Assembly (NCBI GenBank): GCA_937902305.1
Contig: CALDHV010000227.1
Span: 1-16,629, forward strand
Reading direction: 5' to 3'
Source: an uncultured Clostridia bacterium
GTDB taxonomy: Bacteria; Bacillota; Clostridia; Oscillospirales; Acutalibacteraceae
Length of the DNA stretch: 16,629 bases
Of this stretch, positions 1-7,055 are shown in pieces. A program made the position numbers and the translations under genes. Within the stretch, counting starts at the first letter, position 1. The number at the start of each line of letters is the position of its first letter. The notes below the pieces were generated by a model, which was given only the letters and a program-made list of their open reading frames with translations, was not told the origin of the DNA and did no database searches.

Positions 1-1358
1 GCGTAGAACTGGTCGTCCGCGACGCCGCTCAGCACGACCCATTTGCCCCTCGCGTCCTTGAGCACGCCTTCGGCGTAGTCCGTCGCGTCCTCGCCGAGGG
101 AATAGTCATGATACGTCAGCGAGGCAAGCGTGAAGACCGCGGAGACGCCCAGCGTCACCCAGGCGGCGATGCGCCGTCCTTTGCGACGCCCCTTGCCGAC
201 GTCGGCCGTTGCCAGAGTCTTTCCTTCATCAATCTGACGCTTGTCAACCCGAAGCGACTTGAGCCATCGCGTCACGCAGCAGACGTCGATGAAGACGAGC
301 GCCGCAACGGCGAAGAAGAGGATGTCAGATTTTTGACAAGCGGTCTGGAGACCGCTTCCCCCTTTCAAAAACCGTGCGATGACGCCGAGCAGCGCGAAGA
401 GGCAGAGGGCCCAGCCGACGTAGAGGGAGTGCTGGCGGTAGTTGCCCTGCTTGGCGTTGAGCGGACGCCCGAGCGCACCGGTGTAGGGCTTGACGCCCTG
501 GCGTCCGTTGATCGAAAGGACGAACGGGCAGCTCGTGTCGCCGTGCACGCGGGGGAAGAGGAACTCCAGCGTGTCCTCCGTCGGCATCGACCAGTTGGTC
601 ACGAACTCCCAGCGCTTCTCGGCCTCGGACGCGTCCTTCTGGGTGATGTTCTCGCCGCGGGCGATCTGGTCCTGACGTCCCTTCAGCGTTCCGTCGAAGA
701 GGACCGAGCGGAAGTTCACCAGACCGATCGCCAGAAACACGCCGAGCGAAATCAGCATGCCCTTCCACGGGAACTTCCGCTCGCGCAGGCAGCACCAGAG
801 GAAATAGAACGCCGTGAAGACGCTGAAGAGAAGCCACAGGTCCTGCTGGTTGAAACCCGCCCAGGAGACGACGGCGCCCAAGAGCAGCCAATGGCGGAGC
901 TTCCCCTTCCGCACCGCCCGGTCGGCGAGGCCGAATGCGAAGACGCCGTGCGCCATCCACTGGAACCAGCCGAAGTGTCCGGCGGAGAAGAGCGTCATCC
1001 AGTAGCCGCAGAAGCCGAGCAACAGCCCCGCGCCGCAGCTCGCCAGGTACGACAGGCCCCGCCCGCGGCAATAGTAGACGACACCCAGCGCCGCCAGGTA
1101 GAGGGCGAGGACGAACTTCAGCTCCTGCCAGAAGTACGGCGAGCCGAGGAAACTGGTCAGGTCGAAGGGAATGAACCGTCCGCTCTCCAGCAGACTGCGG
1201 AACGAACGCGCGACGTGGTCCGCCGGATACGTGGTCGTCGCGTCCGGCATGACCGGCACGACGTCCAGCGACCAGGTTCCCCAGAAGACATACGCCGCCA
1301 GCGCCGCGAAGACCGCGGTGAAGCCGGCGAACCAAAGGACGTTCGATTTCATGCGCAT
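1..1358 (-). CDS. Large multi-pass membrane protein, YfhO-like (C-terminus beyond window)
   Basis: The frame stays open on the minus strand from an ATG at 1358 to the window's left edge, so at least 452 residues are visible and the C-terminus is missing. The start at 1358 is preferred because AAGGAG lies about 9 nt upstream. A second in-frame ATG at 1352 overlaps the stop of the gene before it (ATGA). Hydrophobic segments begin at about residue 8 and recur, giving about ten predicted TM helices. A soluble loop near residues 240-320 contains NWSMPTEDTLEFLFP, resembling the extracytoplasmic loop of YfhO-type membrane proteins, whose members are often linked to cell-surface glycan modification. 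After the last TM helix a soluble segment begins (WVVLSGVADDQFY). Third codon positions are very GC-rich. The YfhO assignment is a motif-level impression, and the function is unknown. Confidence 0.6.
   Translation of the reverse strand, partial: MRMKSNVLWFAGFTAVFAALAAYVFWGTWSLDVVPVMPDATTTYPADHVARSFRSLLESGRFIPFDLTSFLGSPYFWQELKFVLALYLAALGVVYYCRGRGLSYLASCGAGLLLGFCGYWMTLFSAGHFGWFQWMAHGVFAFGLADRAVRKGKLRHWLLLGAVVSWAGFNQQDLWLLFSVFTAFYFLWCCLRERKFPWKGMLISLGVFLAIGLVNFRSVLFDGTLKGRQDQIARGENITQKDASEAEKRWEFVTNWSMPTEDTLEFLFPRVHGDTSCPFVLSINGRQGVKPYTGALGRPLNAKQGNYRQHSLYVGWALCLFALLGVIARFLKGGSGLQTACQKSDILFFAVAALVFIDVCCVTRWLKSLRVDKRQIDEGKTLATADVGKGRRKGRRIAAWVTLGVSAVFTLASLTYHDYSLGEDATDYAEGVLKDARGKWVVLSGVADDQFY
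338..357. repeat. Short inverted repeat inside the membrane-protein gene
   Basis: AAGCGGTCT at 338-346 and AGACCGCTT at 349-357 form a perfect 9-bp stem with a 2-nt spacer. It sits within the coding frame, in the hydrophilic linker between two predicted TM helices, where it encodes GLQTAC. It is placed like a small palindromic element tolerated in a loop, but only one copy is in the window, so chance or coding constraint is possible. Confidence 0.4.
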
Positions 1359-1783
1359 GCGCGTCCTCTCCTTTCCCTTGCCTCTTCGCGCAGACGTTCG
1401 ATCGCCTCGTCGACGCCCAGCGTGTGATAACCTTCCCAAGCGGCGAACATTTCCGAAGCTGGCATCTGACGATTGATCTCAGCGGGCGTTTCACCTGTCT
1501 GATACCCCCACCAGCGATAGACATAGCCCGTCCAGAAGAGTGCCTCCGGATTCGTCGGGCCCGGCTTCGGTCCCGGTCGAAGTGCGGCGGTTTCGAGAAA
1601 CTCGTCCATCATGTAACGCAGGCCGAGCCACTGAAGTCGGTCATAGGACAGGAAGAAATGTGCACCCGTTTCAGATCCCATGAAACCGTCGACGAAAGGA
1701 CGTCCGGGGAATCCCTCCCGCCCGGCGTCCTCAAAGAACCTGCCGAGAAGCGTGCACTGCTGAAGCTGATCCCGGCTCAGCAT
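1349..1783 (-). CDS. Conserved-looking hypothetical protein, 144 aa
   Basis: This frame of 144 residues is rich in Trp, Tyr and Gly and has clean protein-like composition (for example GFMGSETGAHFFLSYDRL and ALFWTGYVYRWWGY). It ends in a charged helix, EAIERLREEARERRGR. I see no TM segment or signal peptide and do not recognise the family. The stop overlaps the start of the downstream membrane-protein gene (ATGA), so the two are probably co-transcribed. The start is uncertain: ATG 1783 has only a modest GGAAGGG about 10 nt upstream. A different upstream frame, encoding a protein-like FDELCERYADGKG, runs into this ATG and stops within ATGCTGA. Either two genes overlap here, or one base is lost and the true protein extends further upstream. 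Confidence 0.55.
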   Translation of the reverse strand: MLSRDQLQQCTLLGRFFEDAGREGFPGRPFVDGFMGSETGAHFFLSYDRLQWLGLRYMMDEFLETAALRPGPKPGPTNPEALFWTGYVYRWWGYQTGETPAEINRQMPASEMFAAWEGYHTLGVDEAIERLREEARERRGRACA

Positions 1784-1845
1784 GTCGGCAGGCCCTTCCC
1801 GTCCGCATACCGCTCGCAGAGCTCGTCGAAATAGATTCCGTCCAG
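1777..1845 (-). pseudogene. C-terminal gene fragment cut at the sequence junction
   Basis: On the minus strand a frame reading HLDGIYFDELCERYADGKG leads to a TGA at 1779-1777, overlapping the ATG of the 144-aa gene. Its composition is convincingly protein-like, unlike the in-frame extension of the 144-aa gene (NLFRRALRAVCGRE). It is cut off at about 1845, where the symporter on the other strand begins abruptly. It could be the 3' end of a neighbouring gene, or the true N-terminal part of the 144-aa protein separated by a one-base indel. No function can be given. Confidence 0.3.
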
Positions 1846-2877
1846 ATGGCGACGGCGGTCAACGATTTTATTCAGGGCATCATTATGCTGTTCGGTATCG
1901 TGGTGGTCGTGATGGCGGTGCTCAAGCAAAACGGCGGCTTTGCCTCGTCCTTGCAACTGCTCTCGCAGGTCAAGTCCGAGGCGGCTCCCGCGCTGTCGGG
2001 TGCGTTCACCTCGTTCTTTGGGCCCGAGCCGCTGTCTCTGCTCGGCGTGGTATTGTTGACCTCGCTCGGCACCTGGGGTCTGCCGCAGATGATCGGCAAG
2101 TTCTATGCCATCCGCAACGAGTCTGCCATCTCCAAGGGCACGCTGATCTCGACGTTGTTTGCGTTTGTTGTGGCGGGCGGGTGCTACTTCATGGGCGGCT
2201 TCGGCCGGCTGTACGGCGACCGGATCGCCTTTAACGGCGGCAAGCCGGTATTCGACAGCATCGTTCCGACGATGCTGGAGGGCTTGCCGGATGTGGTCGT
2301 GGCGATCGTCATTATGCTGGTGCTGTCCGCGTCGATGTCCACGTTGTCATCGCTGGTGCTGACCTCGTCCTCGACGCTGGCACTGGATATGATCCTGCCT
2401 CTGCGGAAGAAAATGACCGAAAACAAGAGACAGATGTTGCTCATCCGGGCGTTGATTGTGTTCTTCATCGTCGTGTCGGCGGCACTTGCGATCGTGCAGA
2501 ACCGGTCGAGCGTGACCTTCATCGCCCAGCTGATGGGCATTTCGTGGGGCGCTTTGGCGGGCGCGTTTCTCGCACCGTTCCTGTACAGCCTGTACTGGAA
2601 AAAAGTTTCCCGCGCCGCAGTGTGGGTCAGCTTCATTAGCGGCGTCGGCATTATGGTCGCCAATATGATCTGCACCTTTGCCGGCGTGACCTTCATCACT
2701 CCGTCGCTGTCCTCGCCCATTCAGGCGGGTGTGCTGGCGATGGTGGTCGGCTTGGTGCTGGTGCCGGTGGTCAGCCTCCTGACCCGCCGCGGCATCCCGG
2801 AAAATACGGACGGGATGTTCTCCTGCTATGACCGCACCATCACGGTACACGCGACGACTTCTCTTGACGAAAAATAA
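1846..2877 (+). CDS. Sodium:solute symporter (SSS/PutP-like), N-terminus missing
   Basis: The product belongs to the sodium:solute symporter family of inner-membrane transporters, which couple Na+ influx to uptake of amino acids, sugars or other solutes. The visible 343 residues are almost wholly hydrophobic helices. They include DFIQGIIML near the start, GTWGLPQMIGKFYAI at about 83-97, SASMSTLSSLVLTSSS at about 161-176 (the conserved Ser/Thr-rich Na+-site helix) and LMGISWGALAGAFLAPFLYSLYW at about 229-251. Family members are about 480-530 residues, so roughly the first 150 residues and several TM helices are absent. ATG 1846 has no ribosome-binding site and corresponds to an internal position of normal homologues (usually preceded by a Gly-Gly-Tyr-like turn). 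The gene is therefore cut at the junction rather than starting here. Substrate unknown. Confidence 0.85.
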   Translation: MATAVNDFIQGIIMLFGIVVVVMAVLKQNGGFASSLQLLSQVKSEAAPALSGAFTSFFGPEPLSLLGVVLLTSLGTWGLPQMIGKFYAIRNESAISKGTLISTLFAFVVAGGCYFMGGFGRLYGDRIAFNGGKPVFDSIVPTMLEGLPDVVVAIVIMLVLSASMSTLSSLVLTSSSTLALDMILPLRKKMTENKRQMLLIRALIVFFIVVSAALAIVQNRSSVTFIAQLMGISWGALAGAFLAPFLYSLYWKKVSRAAVWVSFISGVGIMVANMICTFAGVTFITPSLSSPIQAGVLAMVVGLVLVPVVSLLTRRGIPENTDGMFSCYDRTITVHATTSLDEK

Positions 2878-2892
2878 GGCACCCCGTATAAT
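2864..2892 (+). promoter_or_regulatory. Sigma-A promoter for the ymdB-like gene
   Basis: TTGACG at 2864-2869, a 17-nt spacer, and TATAAT at 2887-2892. The -35 box lies in the last codons of the symporter gene. Transcription would start near 2899, about 23 nt before the GTG start codon, so the next two genes do not depend on the truncated gene upstream. Confidence 0.8.
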
Positions 2893-2921
2893 AGATGTCA
2901 CCAACAGAGCGGAGGGATATT

Positions 2922-3692
2922 GTGCAGGTCTTATGTATCGGAGATGTGGTCGGCACACACGGCTGTGAATACCTCAAAAAGACATTGCCCCGGCTCAAAC
3001 GGGAGCTGAAGGTGGATGTCTGCATCGTCAATGGAGAAAACGCCGCCGACGGCAACGGGCTGATGCCGCAGTCGGTGCAGGCGTTGTATGATGCCGGTGC
3101 GGATGTGATCACCGGCGGCAATCATACCTTCCGGCGGCGGGAGGTATTCGACCTGCTGGAGCGGGATGAGTGTCTGCTTCGCCCGGCGAACTATCCGGCG
3201 GGTGCGCCGGGTCGCGGGATGACGACGGTGGATCGCGGTCGTTTCCGGCTGACGGTCATCAACCTGCTCGGCACGGTATATATGGACGCGATGGACAACC
3301 CCTTTGCGTGCCTGGATGCTTTGCTGTCCGAGGCGGGCGACCCGCGCTTCTGCGTGGTGGATTTCCACGCCGAGGCGACGGCGGAGAAAAAGGCGCTGGC
3401 GTTTTATGCCGACGGACGGATCTCGGCGCTGTTCGGCACCCATACGCACGTGGCGACGGCGGATGAGCAGATCCTCCCGGGTGGCACCGGCTTTATCACC
3501 GATGTCGGGATGACCGGGCCGCGGCTGTCCTGCATCGGCGTCAAGCCGGAGGCATCCATCGAGCGGATGCGGACGAAAATGCCGGTACGCTTTGTGACGG
3601 CGGACGGCCCCTGCGGGCTGGACGGCGTGCTGTTCACGCTCAACGATCAGACCGGACACGCGACGGCAGTACGCCGAGTGCGGGTAGGATAG
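2922..3692 (+). CDS. ymdB: YmdB-family metallophosphoesterase (TIGR00282 type)
   Basis: The product is a cytosolic di-metal phosphoesterase. B. subtilis YmdB hydrolyses 2',3'- and 3',5'-cyclic nucleotides and affects the biofilm/motility choice through RNase Y. The GTG at 2922 is taken as start: GGAGG at 2911-2915 sits 6 nt upstream, and the protein then begins like the family (MQVLCIGDVVG, 256 aa, close to the usual ~260). The metal-binding set is complete: Asp8, Glu39-Asn40 (in NGENAA), Asn67-His68 (GGNHT), His149 (DFHAEAT), His174 and His176 (GTHTHV). The C-terminal half carries the typical TDVGMTGP stretch. The gene has its own promoter and lies 16 nt before the next gene in the same unit. 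RNase Y (rny), the usual neighbour, is not here. Confidence 0.93.
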   Translation: MQVLCIGDVVGTHGCEYLKKTLPRLKRELKVDVCIVNGENAADGNGLMPQSVQALYDAGADVITGGNHTFRRREVFDLLERDECLLRPANYPAGAPGRGMTTVDRGRFRLTVINLLGTVYMDAMDNPFACLDALLSEAGDPRFCVVDFHAEATAEKKALAFYADGRISALFGTHTHVATADEQILPGGTGFITDVGMTGPRLSCIGVKPEASIERMRTKMPVRFVTADGPCGLDGVLFTLNDQTGHATAVRRVRVG

Positions 3693-3708
3693 GCTAAGGA
3701 GTGGGATG

Positions 3709-4389
3709 ATGAAATACGACATCACCAATATCCCGGTGGGGGAGATATTCGAGGAACGGGACGGCTGTCCCGTCTGCCGTTTGCGCAATACACTGGAAAC
3801 CCGCGCGGTGGAATATATCACCGGCGCGGCGATGATGGAGCCGGATATTCGCATCGAAACCAACCGCCTCGGCTTTTGCATCACCCACTATCGGATGATG
3901 CTGCGCCAACGCAACCGGCTGGGGGTGGCGCTGATCTTGGAGAGCCACTTGGAGGAGACGCAGAAGCAGGTCTTTGCCGGCGTATTGCCGAGCGCCCGCC
4001 GCCAGGCGAAAAACGCCGCGAAAAAGACCGACACCTGCTTTGTCTGCACCAAGGTGGACGAGGCGATGGACAAGATGCTGGACACCGTGTGCCGGACATG
4101 GGAACAGCAGGCGGATTTTCGCCGTCTGTTCGAGCAACAGCCGTACTTGTGTCTGCCGCACTTTTCGGCGTTGGTCGCAGCGTCGCAGGAGGCGATGAGC
4201 AAAAAGGAACAGCCCTATTTTGCCAAAGCGGCGGCGGCGCTTGCCGAGAATTATATGAAAGAGCTGCGGGGAGACATCCGCCATTTTGCGGATATGTACG
4301 ACTACCGCAACGGCGAAAACGCCGATTGGGGCAATTCCCGCGATGCGGTCGAACGCGCCATCGCGTTTTTGACCACCCGCGAGCCGTAG
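3709..4389 (+). CDS. DUF6062-like Cys/His-motif protein
   Basis: The sequence resembles the DUF6062 family of uncharacterised clostridial proteins of similar length (here 226 aa). Two tandem modules each pair a CxxC with a CxxH: C20-P-V-C23 with C57-I-T-H60, then C110-F-V-C113 with C148-L-P-H151 (numbered from 3709). This suggests two metal sites, probably zinc. The rest is mostly helical and charged, and the C-terminus has the family-like DYRNGENADWGNSRDAVERA. There is no signal peptide or TM helix, so it is cytosolic. ATG 3709 is chosen over 3706 because AAGGAG at 3696-3701 is then 7 nt away instead of 4. It follows ymdB by 16 nt and precedes a terminator, so the two form an operon. Role unknown; family assignment is from memory of its motifs. 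Confidence 0.78.
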   Translation: MKYDITNIPVGEIFEERDGCPVCRLRNTLETRAVEYITGAAMMEPDIRIETNRLGFCITHYRMMLRQRNRLGVALILESHLEETQKQVFAGVLPSARRQAKNAAKKTDTCFVCTKVDEAMDKMLDTVCRTWEQQADFRRLFEQQPYLCLPHFSALVAASQEAMSKKEQPYFAKAAAALAENYMKELRGDIRHFADMYDYRNGENADWGNSRDAVERAIAFLTTREP

Positions 4390-4414
4390 CGTTTGGCGCT
4401 TTATAAAATCCGAC

Positions 4415-4444
4415 AACCTCCCCTTATACAGGGGAGGTTTTTTT
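4415..4444 (+). terminator. Rho-independent terminator after the DUF6062-like gene
   Basis: AACCTCCCC (4415-4423) pairs perfectly with GGGGAGGTT (4431-4439) around a 7-nt loop and is followed by a T run to 4444. It closes the ymdB/DUF6062 unit. Confidence 0.9.
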
Positions 4445-4860
4445 GGTTTAGACGTTAGACGATAGATGATAAGGGCTTTGGTTTCTGCGTAGCCGGAAGT
4501 TTCTGCGTGTGTCGGAATACTGTGTAACGTAGGGAACGGTCTTGACCGTTCCCTACGGGTGCGAAACATATGTTCTGCGTATCGGAAACAACTCTGCGAG
4601 CCATAAACTCCTGCCGCTGGATTGCCGCGTCGCCTTGCGGCTCCTCGCAATGACAGCGCTCGAAACATTGTGCAAACCCAGACGGGCAAGCAATGGTCGC
4701 TCCTACGGCTCCACTCTCTCCGTACTCAACTCTCCACTCTCAACTCTCCGCACCCCTCAAGCTCGGTGGGACAAAACGTGCAGGCGGACAGGACAAAAAC
4801 CGCAACTGCCAGGAAAAGAGCGGAAAAATAAAAAAAGAGGGTACTTTTTTACCGAAAAGG
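4445..4860. repeat. Gene-free spacer with dispersed repeat elements
   Basis: No convincing gene lies between 4390 and 4942. The spacer contains: three imperfect copies of a GTTTCTGCGT-n-CGGAA unit (4481-4498, 4499-4517 and a variant at 4572-4588); a perfect 14-bp hairpin at 4528-4557 between copies two and three; an ATTGC...GCAAT inverted element with inner GCCGC/GCGGC at 4621-4651, ending in CTCCTCGCAATGAC, a form I recall from intergenic repeats of gut Clostridia; and a CT-rich stretch of repeated CAACTCTC near 4728-4750. Short open frames across it have poor codon character and no ribosome sites. Confidence 0.7.
4528..4557. repeat. Perfect 14-bp palindromic hairpin
   Basis: CGTAGGGAACGGTC at 4528-4541 and GACCGTTCCCTACG at 4544-4557 are exact reverse complements around a TT loop. 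There is no T tract on either side, so it is not a standard terminator. Its position inside a cluster of other short repeats suggests a mobile or amplified palindromic element. Confidence 0.75.
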
Positions 4861-4861
4861 C

Positions 4862-4889
4862 TTTACATTTCCGGGGGATTTGTTATACT
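4862..4889 (+). promoter_or_regulatory. Sigma-A promoter for the isomerase/oxidoreductase operon
   Basis: TTTACA at 4862-4867, a 16-nt spacer and TATACT at 4884-4889. The predicted start of transcription is near 4896, leaving a leader of about 45 nt before ATG 4942, which has a GAGGT ribosome site at 4929-4933. Confidence 0.7.
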
Positions 4890-4941
4890 GTAAGCAACCG
4901 TGGAAATCGGCGGTAAATACGGAAAAGTGAGGTTGTGAACT

Positions 4942-5766
4942 ATGAAAAAGTTTCCGGTTGCGTTGCAGCTCTATTCGGTGCGCGACGCTATGGGCGAGGA
5001 CTTTGACGGTACGCTTGCTGCGGTAGCGGCGATGGGCTACCAGGGCGTGGAGTTTGCCGGTCTGTTCGGCAAAAGCGCGGAGGAGGTCAAGGCGCTGTGC
5101 GCAAAGCACGGACTGACCCCGATCTCCGCTCACGTCAACTACTATGAAATGATTGAAGACCCGGAGACGGTCATCGGCACCTATGCCACGATCGGTTGCC
5201 GGTATGTTGTCATTCCGCATTATAATTGGGCGTTTGATAAGGAGACCTACGAGCAGTTCATCGAGAACGTGCGTAAGCTCGGTGCGGTCGCCAAGTCCAA
5301 GGGGATGACCCTGCTGTATCATAACCATGATTTTGAGTTCGAGAAGATGGATAACGGCGAGTATCGCCTGGTCAATCTATATAACGATGTTTCCGAAGAC
5401 CTGCTGGAGACTCAGCTTGATGTCTGCTGGGTCAATGTCGGTGGCGAAAATCCGGCGACCTTCCTGCGCAAGTACGACGGTCGCACCCCGGTCGTCCACC
5501 TCAAGGATTTTGCCGGACAGAAATCTGAGAAGATGTACGCGCTGATCGGTGTCGATGACGGCGATCAAAAGGCGGACGACACCAAGCAGGCGTTTGAGTT
5601 CCGTCCGGTCGGCTACGGCTTGCAGAAGTTCCCCGACATCCTCGAGGCGGCAACCCAGTCCGGCGCCGAGTGGGTCGTCGTGGAGCAGGATATGCCGTCG
5701 CTCAACAAGACGCCGCTGGAGTGCGCCAAAATGTCCCGCGATTATCTCAAAACGCTGGGTCTTTAA
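4942..5766 (+). CDS. Sugar isomerase/epimerase-like TIM-barrel enzyme (AP-endonuclease 2 fold)
   Basis: This 274-aa protein belongs to the xylose-isomerase-like TIM-barrel superfamily (IolE, hexulose epimerases, some glycoside lyases). It starts with the family-typical ALQLYSVRD. Candidate metal and catalytic residues are in the expected order: Glu37 (GVEFAG), His64 (SAHV), His127/His129/Glu132 (YHNHDFEF), Asp160 (QLDVCWV), His186 (VVHLKD) and Glu248 (VVEQDM). No signal peptide, so it is cytosolic. It is the first gene after a good promoter, followed 59 nt later by two oxidoreductases and a shared terminator. This context suggests it acts on an oxidised sugar made by them. Alternatives are a plain ketose epimerase, an inosose dehydratase-like enzyme or an elimination-type (3-keto) glycoside-cleaving enzyme. 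Sequence alone does not decide. Confidence 0.88.
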   Translation: MKKFPVALQLYSVRDAMGEDFDGTLAAVAAMGYQGVEFAGLFGKSAEEVKALCAKHGLTPISAHVNYYEMIEDPETVIGTYATIGCRYVVIPHYNWAFDKETYEQFIENVRKLGAVAKSKGMTLLYHNHDFEFEKMDNGEYRLVNLYNDVSEDLLETQLDVCWVNVGGENPATFLRKYDGRTPVVHLKDFAGQKSEKMYALIGVDDGDQKADDTKQAFEFRPVGYGLQKFPDILEAATQSGAEWVVVEQDMPSLNKTPLECAKMSRDYLKTLGL

Positions 5767-5825
5767 TTCGTCCTTCTGCGGCGGTGCCGCTTGAGAATAA
5801 CAATGATGATTTGGAGGGTTTCACT

Positions 5826-6989
5826 ATGGCAAACAAAGACAGCTTGGATGCTTTCAAGGAGAACCAGGAGGTCAAAACCGTCGATGCGAACAAGAAAGTC
5901 CGTATCGGTATCATCGGTTGCGGCTGGATCGCCGGTGCTCATCTGAACAGCTATGCGAAGCAGCCCGACGTGGAGATCGTCGCCGGTTGCGACCTGATCC
6001 CCGGAAAGGCGGCGGCGTTCTTTGCTGAGCACGGCATCGAGGGCGTCAAGACCGACTATAAGGATCACAAGGAAATGCTCGCCGACAAGAGCCTCAAGCT
6101 CGACGCGGTCAGCGTTTGCACCTATAACACCCAGCACGCGCCCTGCGCGATCGACGCGCTGAATGCCGGACTTAACGTCCTGCTGGAGAAGCCGTTCACC
6201 GTCACCACCGAGGAGGCCATTGAGGTCTGCAAGGCGGAGAAGAAGAGCGGCAAGGTGCTGTCCATCGGCTTCCAGCCGCGTATGGACAACAATATGAAGA
6301 AGATCAAGGAGATCGTCGAGTCCGGCGTTCTCGGCAAGATCTATTACATCCAGACCGGCGGCGGCCGTCGCGGCGGCATCCCGACTCCGTTCGGTACCAC
6401 CTTCATTGAGAAGGCGACCGGCGGTATCGGCGCGCTGGGCGACATTGGTTGCTATTCGCTCGATATGGTTATGAATGCCATCGGCTATCCGAAGCCGCTG
6501 ACCGTCACGGGCTACAAGTCCAATTTCTTCGGCACCCGTCCCTCGACCTATCCGAACCATCCGGAATATGCCGAGAAGTTCGGCGTCGATGACTTTGCGG
6601 CGGGCTTCATCCGCCTGGAGGGCGACATCATCCTCGACTTCCGTATCGCGTGGGATATGAACCTCGACACTCCCGGAGACACCATCATCATGGGCACCGA
6701 GGGCGGTCTGCGCATCCCGTCCACCGAGTGCTGGAACGGCTCCATCGGCGGCCCGATGAAGATTTACAGCACCGTCGCCGGCTCGCAGGTCGAGACGGTC
6801 ATCCCGCCGGTCAGCACGGCGGAGGATCTGTTTGATCTGAAGATCCGTACCTTCCTCGATGCGTGCAAGAACGGCACGCCTGCGCCGGTCCCGTCGAGCC
6901 AGATCCTGTACAACCAGGCGATCCTGGACGGCATCTGCAAGTCCGCCGAGCTGGGTCACGAGATCAAGATCGAGCTTCCCGAAATGTAA
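5826..6989 (+). CDS. Gfo/Idh/MocA-family NAD(P)-dependent oxidoreductase, copy 1
   Basis: This 387-aa sugar/inositol-type dehydrogenase has an N-terminal Rossmann fold with GCGWIA at 31-36 after a leader of about 24 residues, an acidic Asp56 at the end of strand 2 (GCDLIPGK), the family EKP motif at 121-123, and the C-terminal catalytic segment LGDIGCYSLD at 204-213 (Asp206, Asp213). The family oxidises a sugar hydroxyl with bound NAD(P). ATG 5826 is chosen because GGAGGG at 5813-5818 precedes it by 7 nt and the paralogue begins with the same residues. A longer in-frame extension upstream overlaps the previous gene and is not used. A small hairpin (GCGGC/GCCGC, 5778-5790) lies in the intergenic gap. 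A close paralogue follows, so this is a tandem duplication within one operon. Substrate unknown. Confidence 0.92.
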   Translation: MANKDSLDAFKENQEVKTVDANKKVRIGIIGCGWIAGAHLNSYAKQPDVEIVAGCDLIPGKAAAFFAEHGIEGVKTDYKDHKEMLADKSLKLDAVSVCTYNTQHAPCAIDALNAGLNVLLEKPFTVTTEEAIEVCKAEKKSGKVLSIGFQPRMDNNMKKIKEIVESGVLGKIYYIQTGGGRRGGIPTPFGTTFIEKATGGIGALGDIGCYSLDMVMNAIGYPKPLTVTGYKSNFFGTRPSTYPNHPEYAEKFGVDDFAAGFIRLEGDIILDFRIAWDMNLDTPGDTIIMGTEGGLRIPSTECWNGSIGGPMKIYSTVAGSQVETVIPPVSTAEDLFDLKIRTFLDACKNGTPAPVPSSQILYNQAILDGICKSAELGHEIKIELPEM

Positions 6990-6999
6990 TGACGACCGA

Positions 7000-7029
7000 A
7001 GCCCATTGGGGTGTTTTCCCCAATGGGCT
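7000..7029 (+). other. Intercistronic stem-loop between the two oxidoreductase genes
   Basis: AGCCCATTGGGG (7000-7011) pairs perfectly with CCCCAATGGGCT (7018-7029) around a 6-nt T-rich loop. The 3' side is not followed by a T run (CAGCAC follows), so a full terminator is unlikely. It could adjust mRNA stability or the relative amounts of the two paralogues. The next gene's ribosome site lies 12 nt beyond it. Confidence 0.7.
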
Positions 7030-7055
7030 CAGCACTATGAAAGAGGGTTATGATA

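Noticed and set aside
108..1524. Long open frames on both strands (plus 108-1427, minus 325-1524)
   Set aside because: They overlap the minus-strand membrane-protein frame, are extremely rich in Arg, Glu and Pro or otherwise of odd composition, lack ribosome sites, and arise from the GC-rich codon pattern of that gene.
2881..2900. ATG-proximal or TTG start of the phosphodiesterase at about 2895
   Set aside because: The extension would begin within or upstream of the predicted transcription start and has no ribosome site, whereas GTG 2922 has GGAGG 6 nt upstream and gives the family N-terminus.
4481..4588. CRISPR-like array
   Set aside because: Only three imperfect units of about 18 bp with essentially no spacers between the first two and no cas genes nearby.
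4542..4916. Short plus-strand frames in the 4445-4900 spacer
   Set aside because: They run through palindromes and repeats, have no ribosome site, and end inside the promoter of the next gene.
5763..6959. 398-codon open frame on the minus strand opposite the first oxidoreductase
   Set aside because: It is the antisense shadow of a clear Gfo/Idh/MocA gene, and the same shadow appears opposite the paralogue (7035-7904). Composition is Arg/Asp/Leu-heavy with no recognisable motif.
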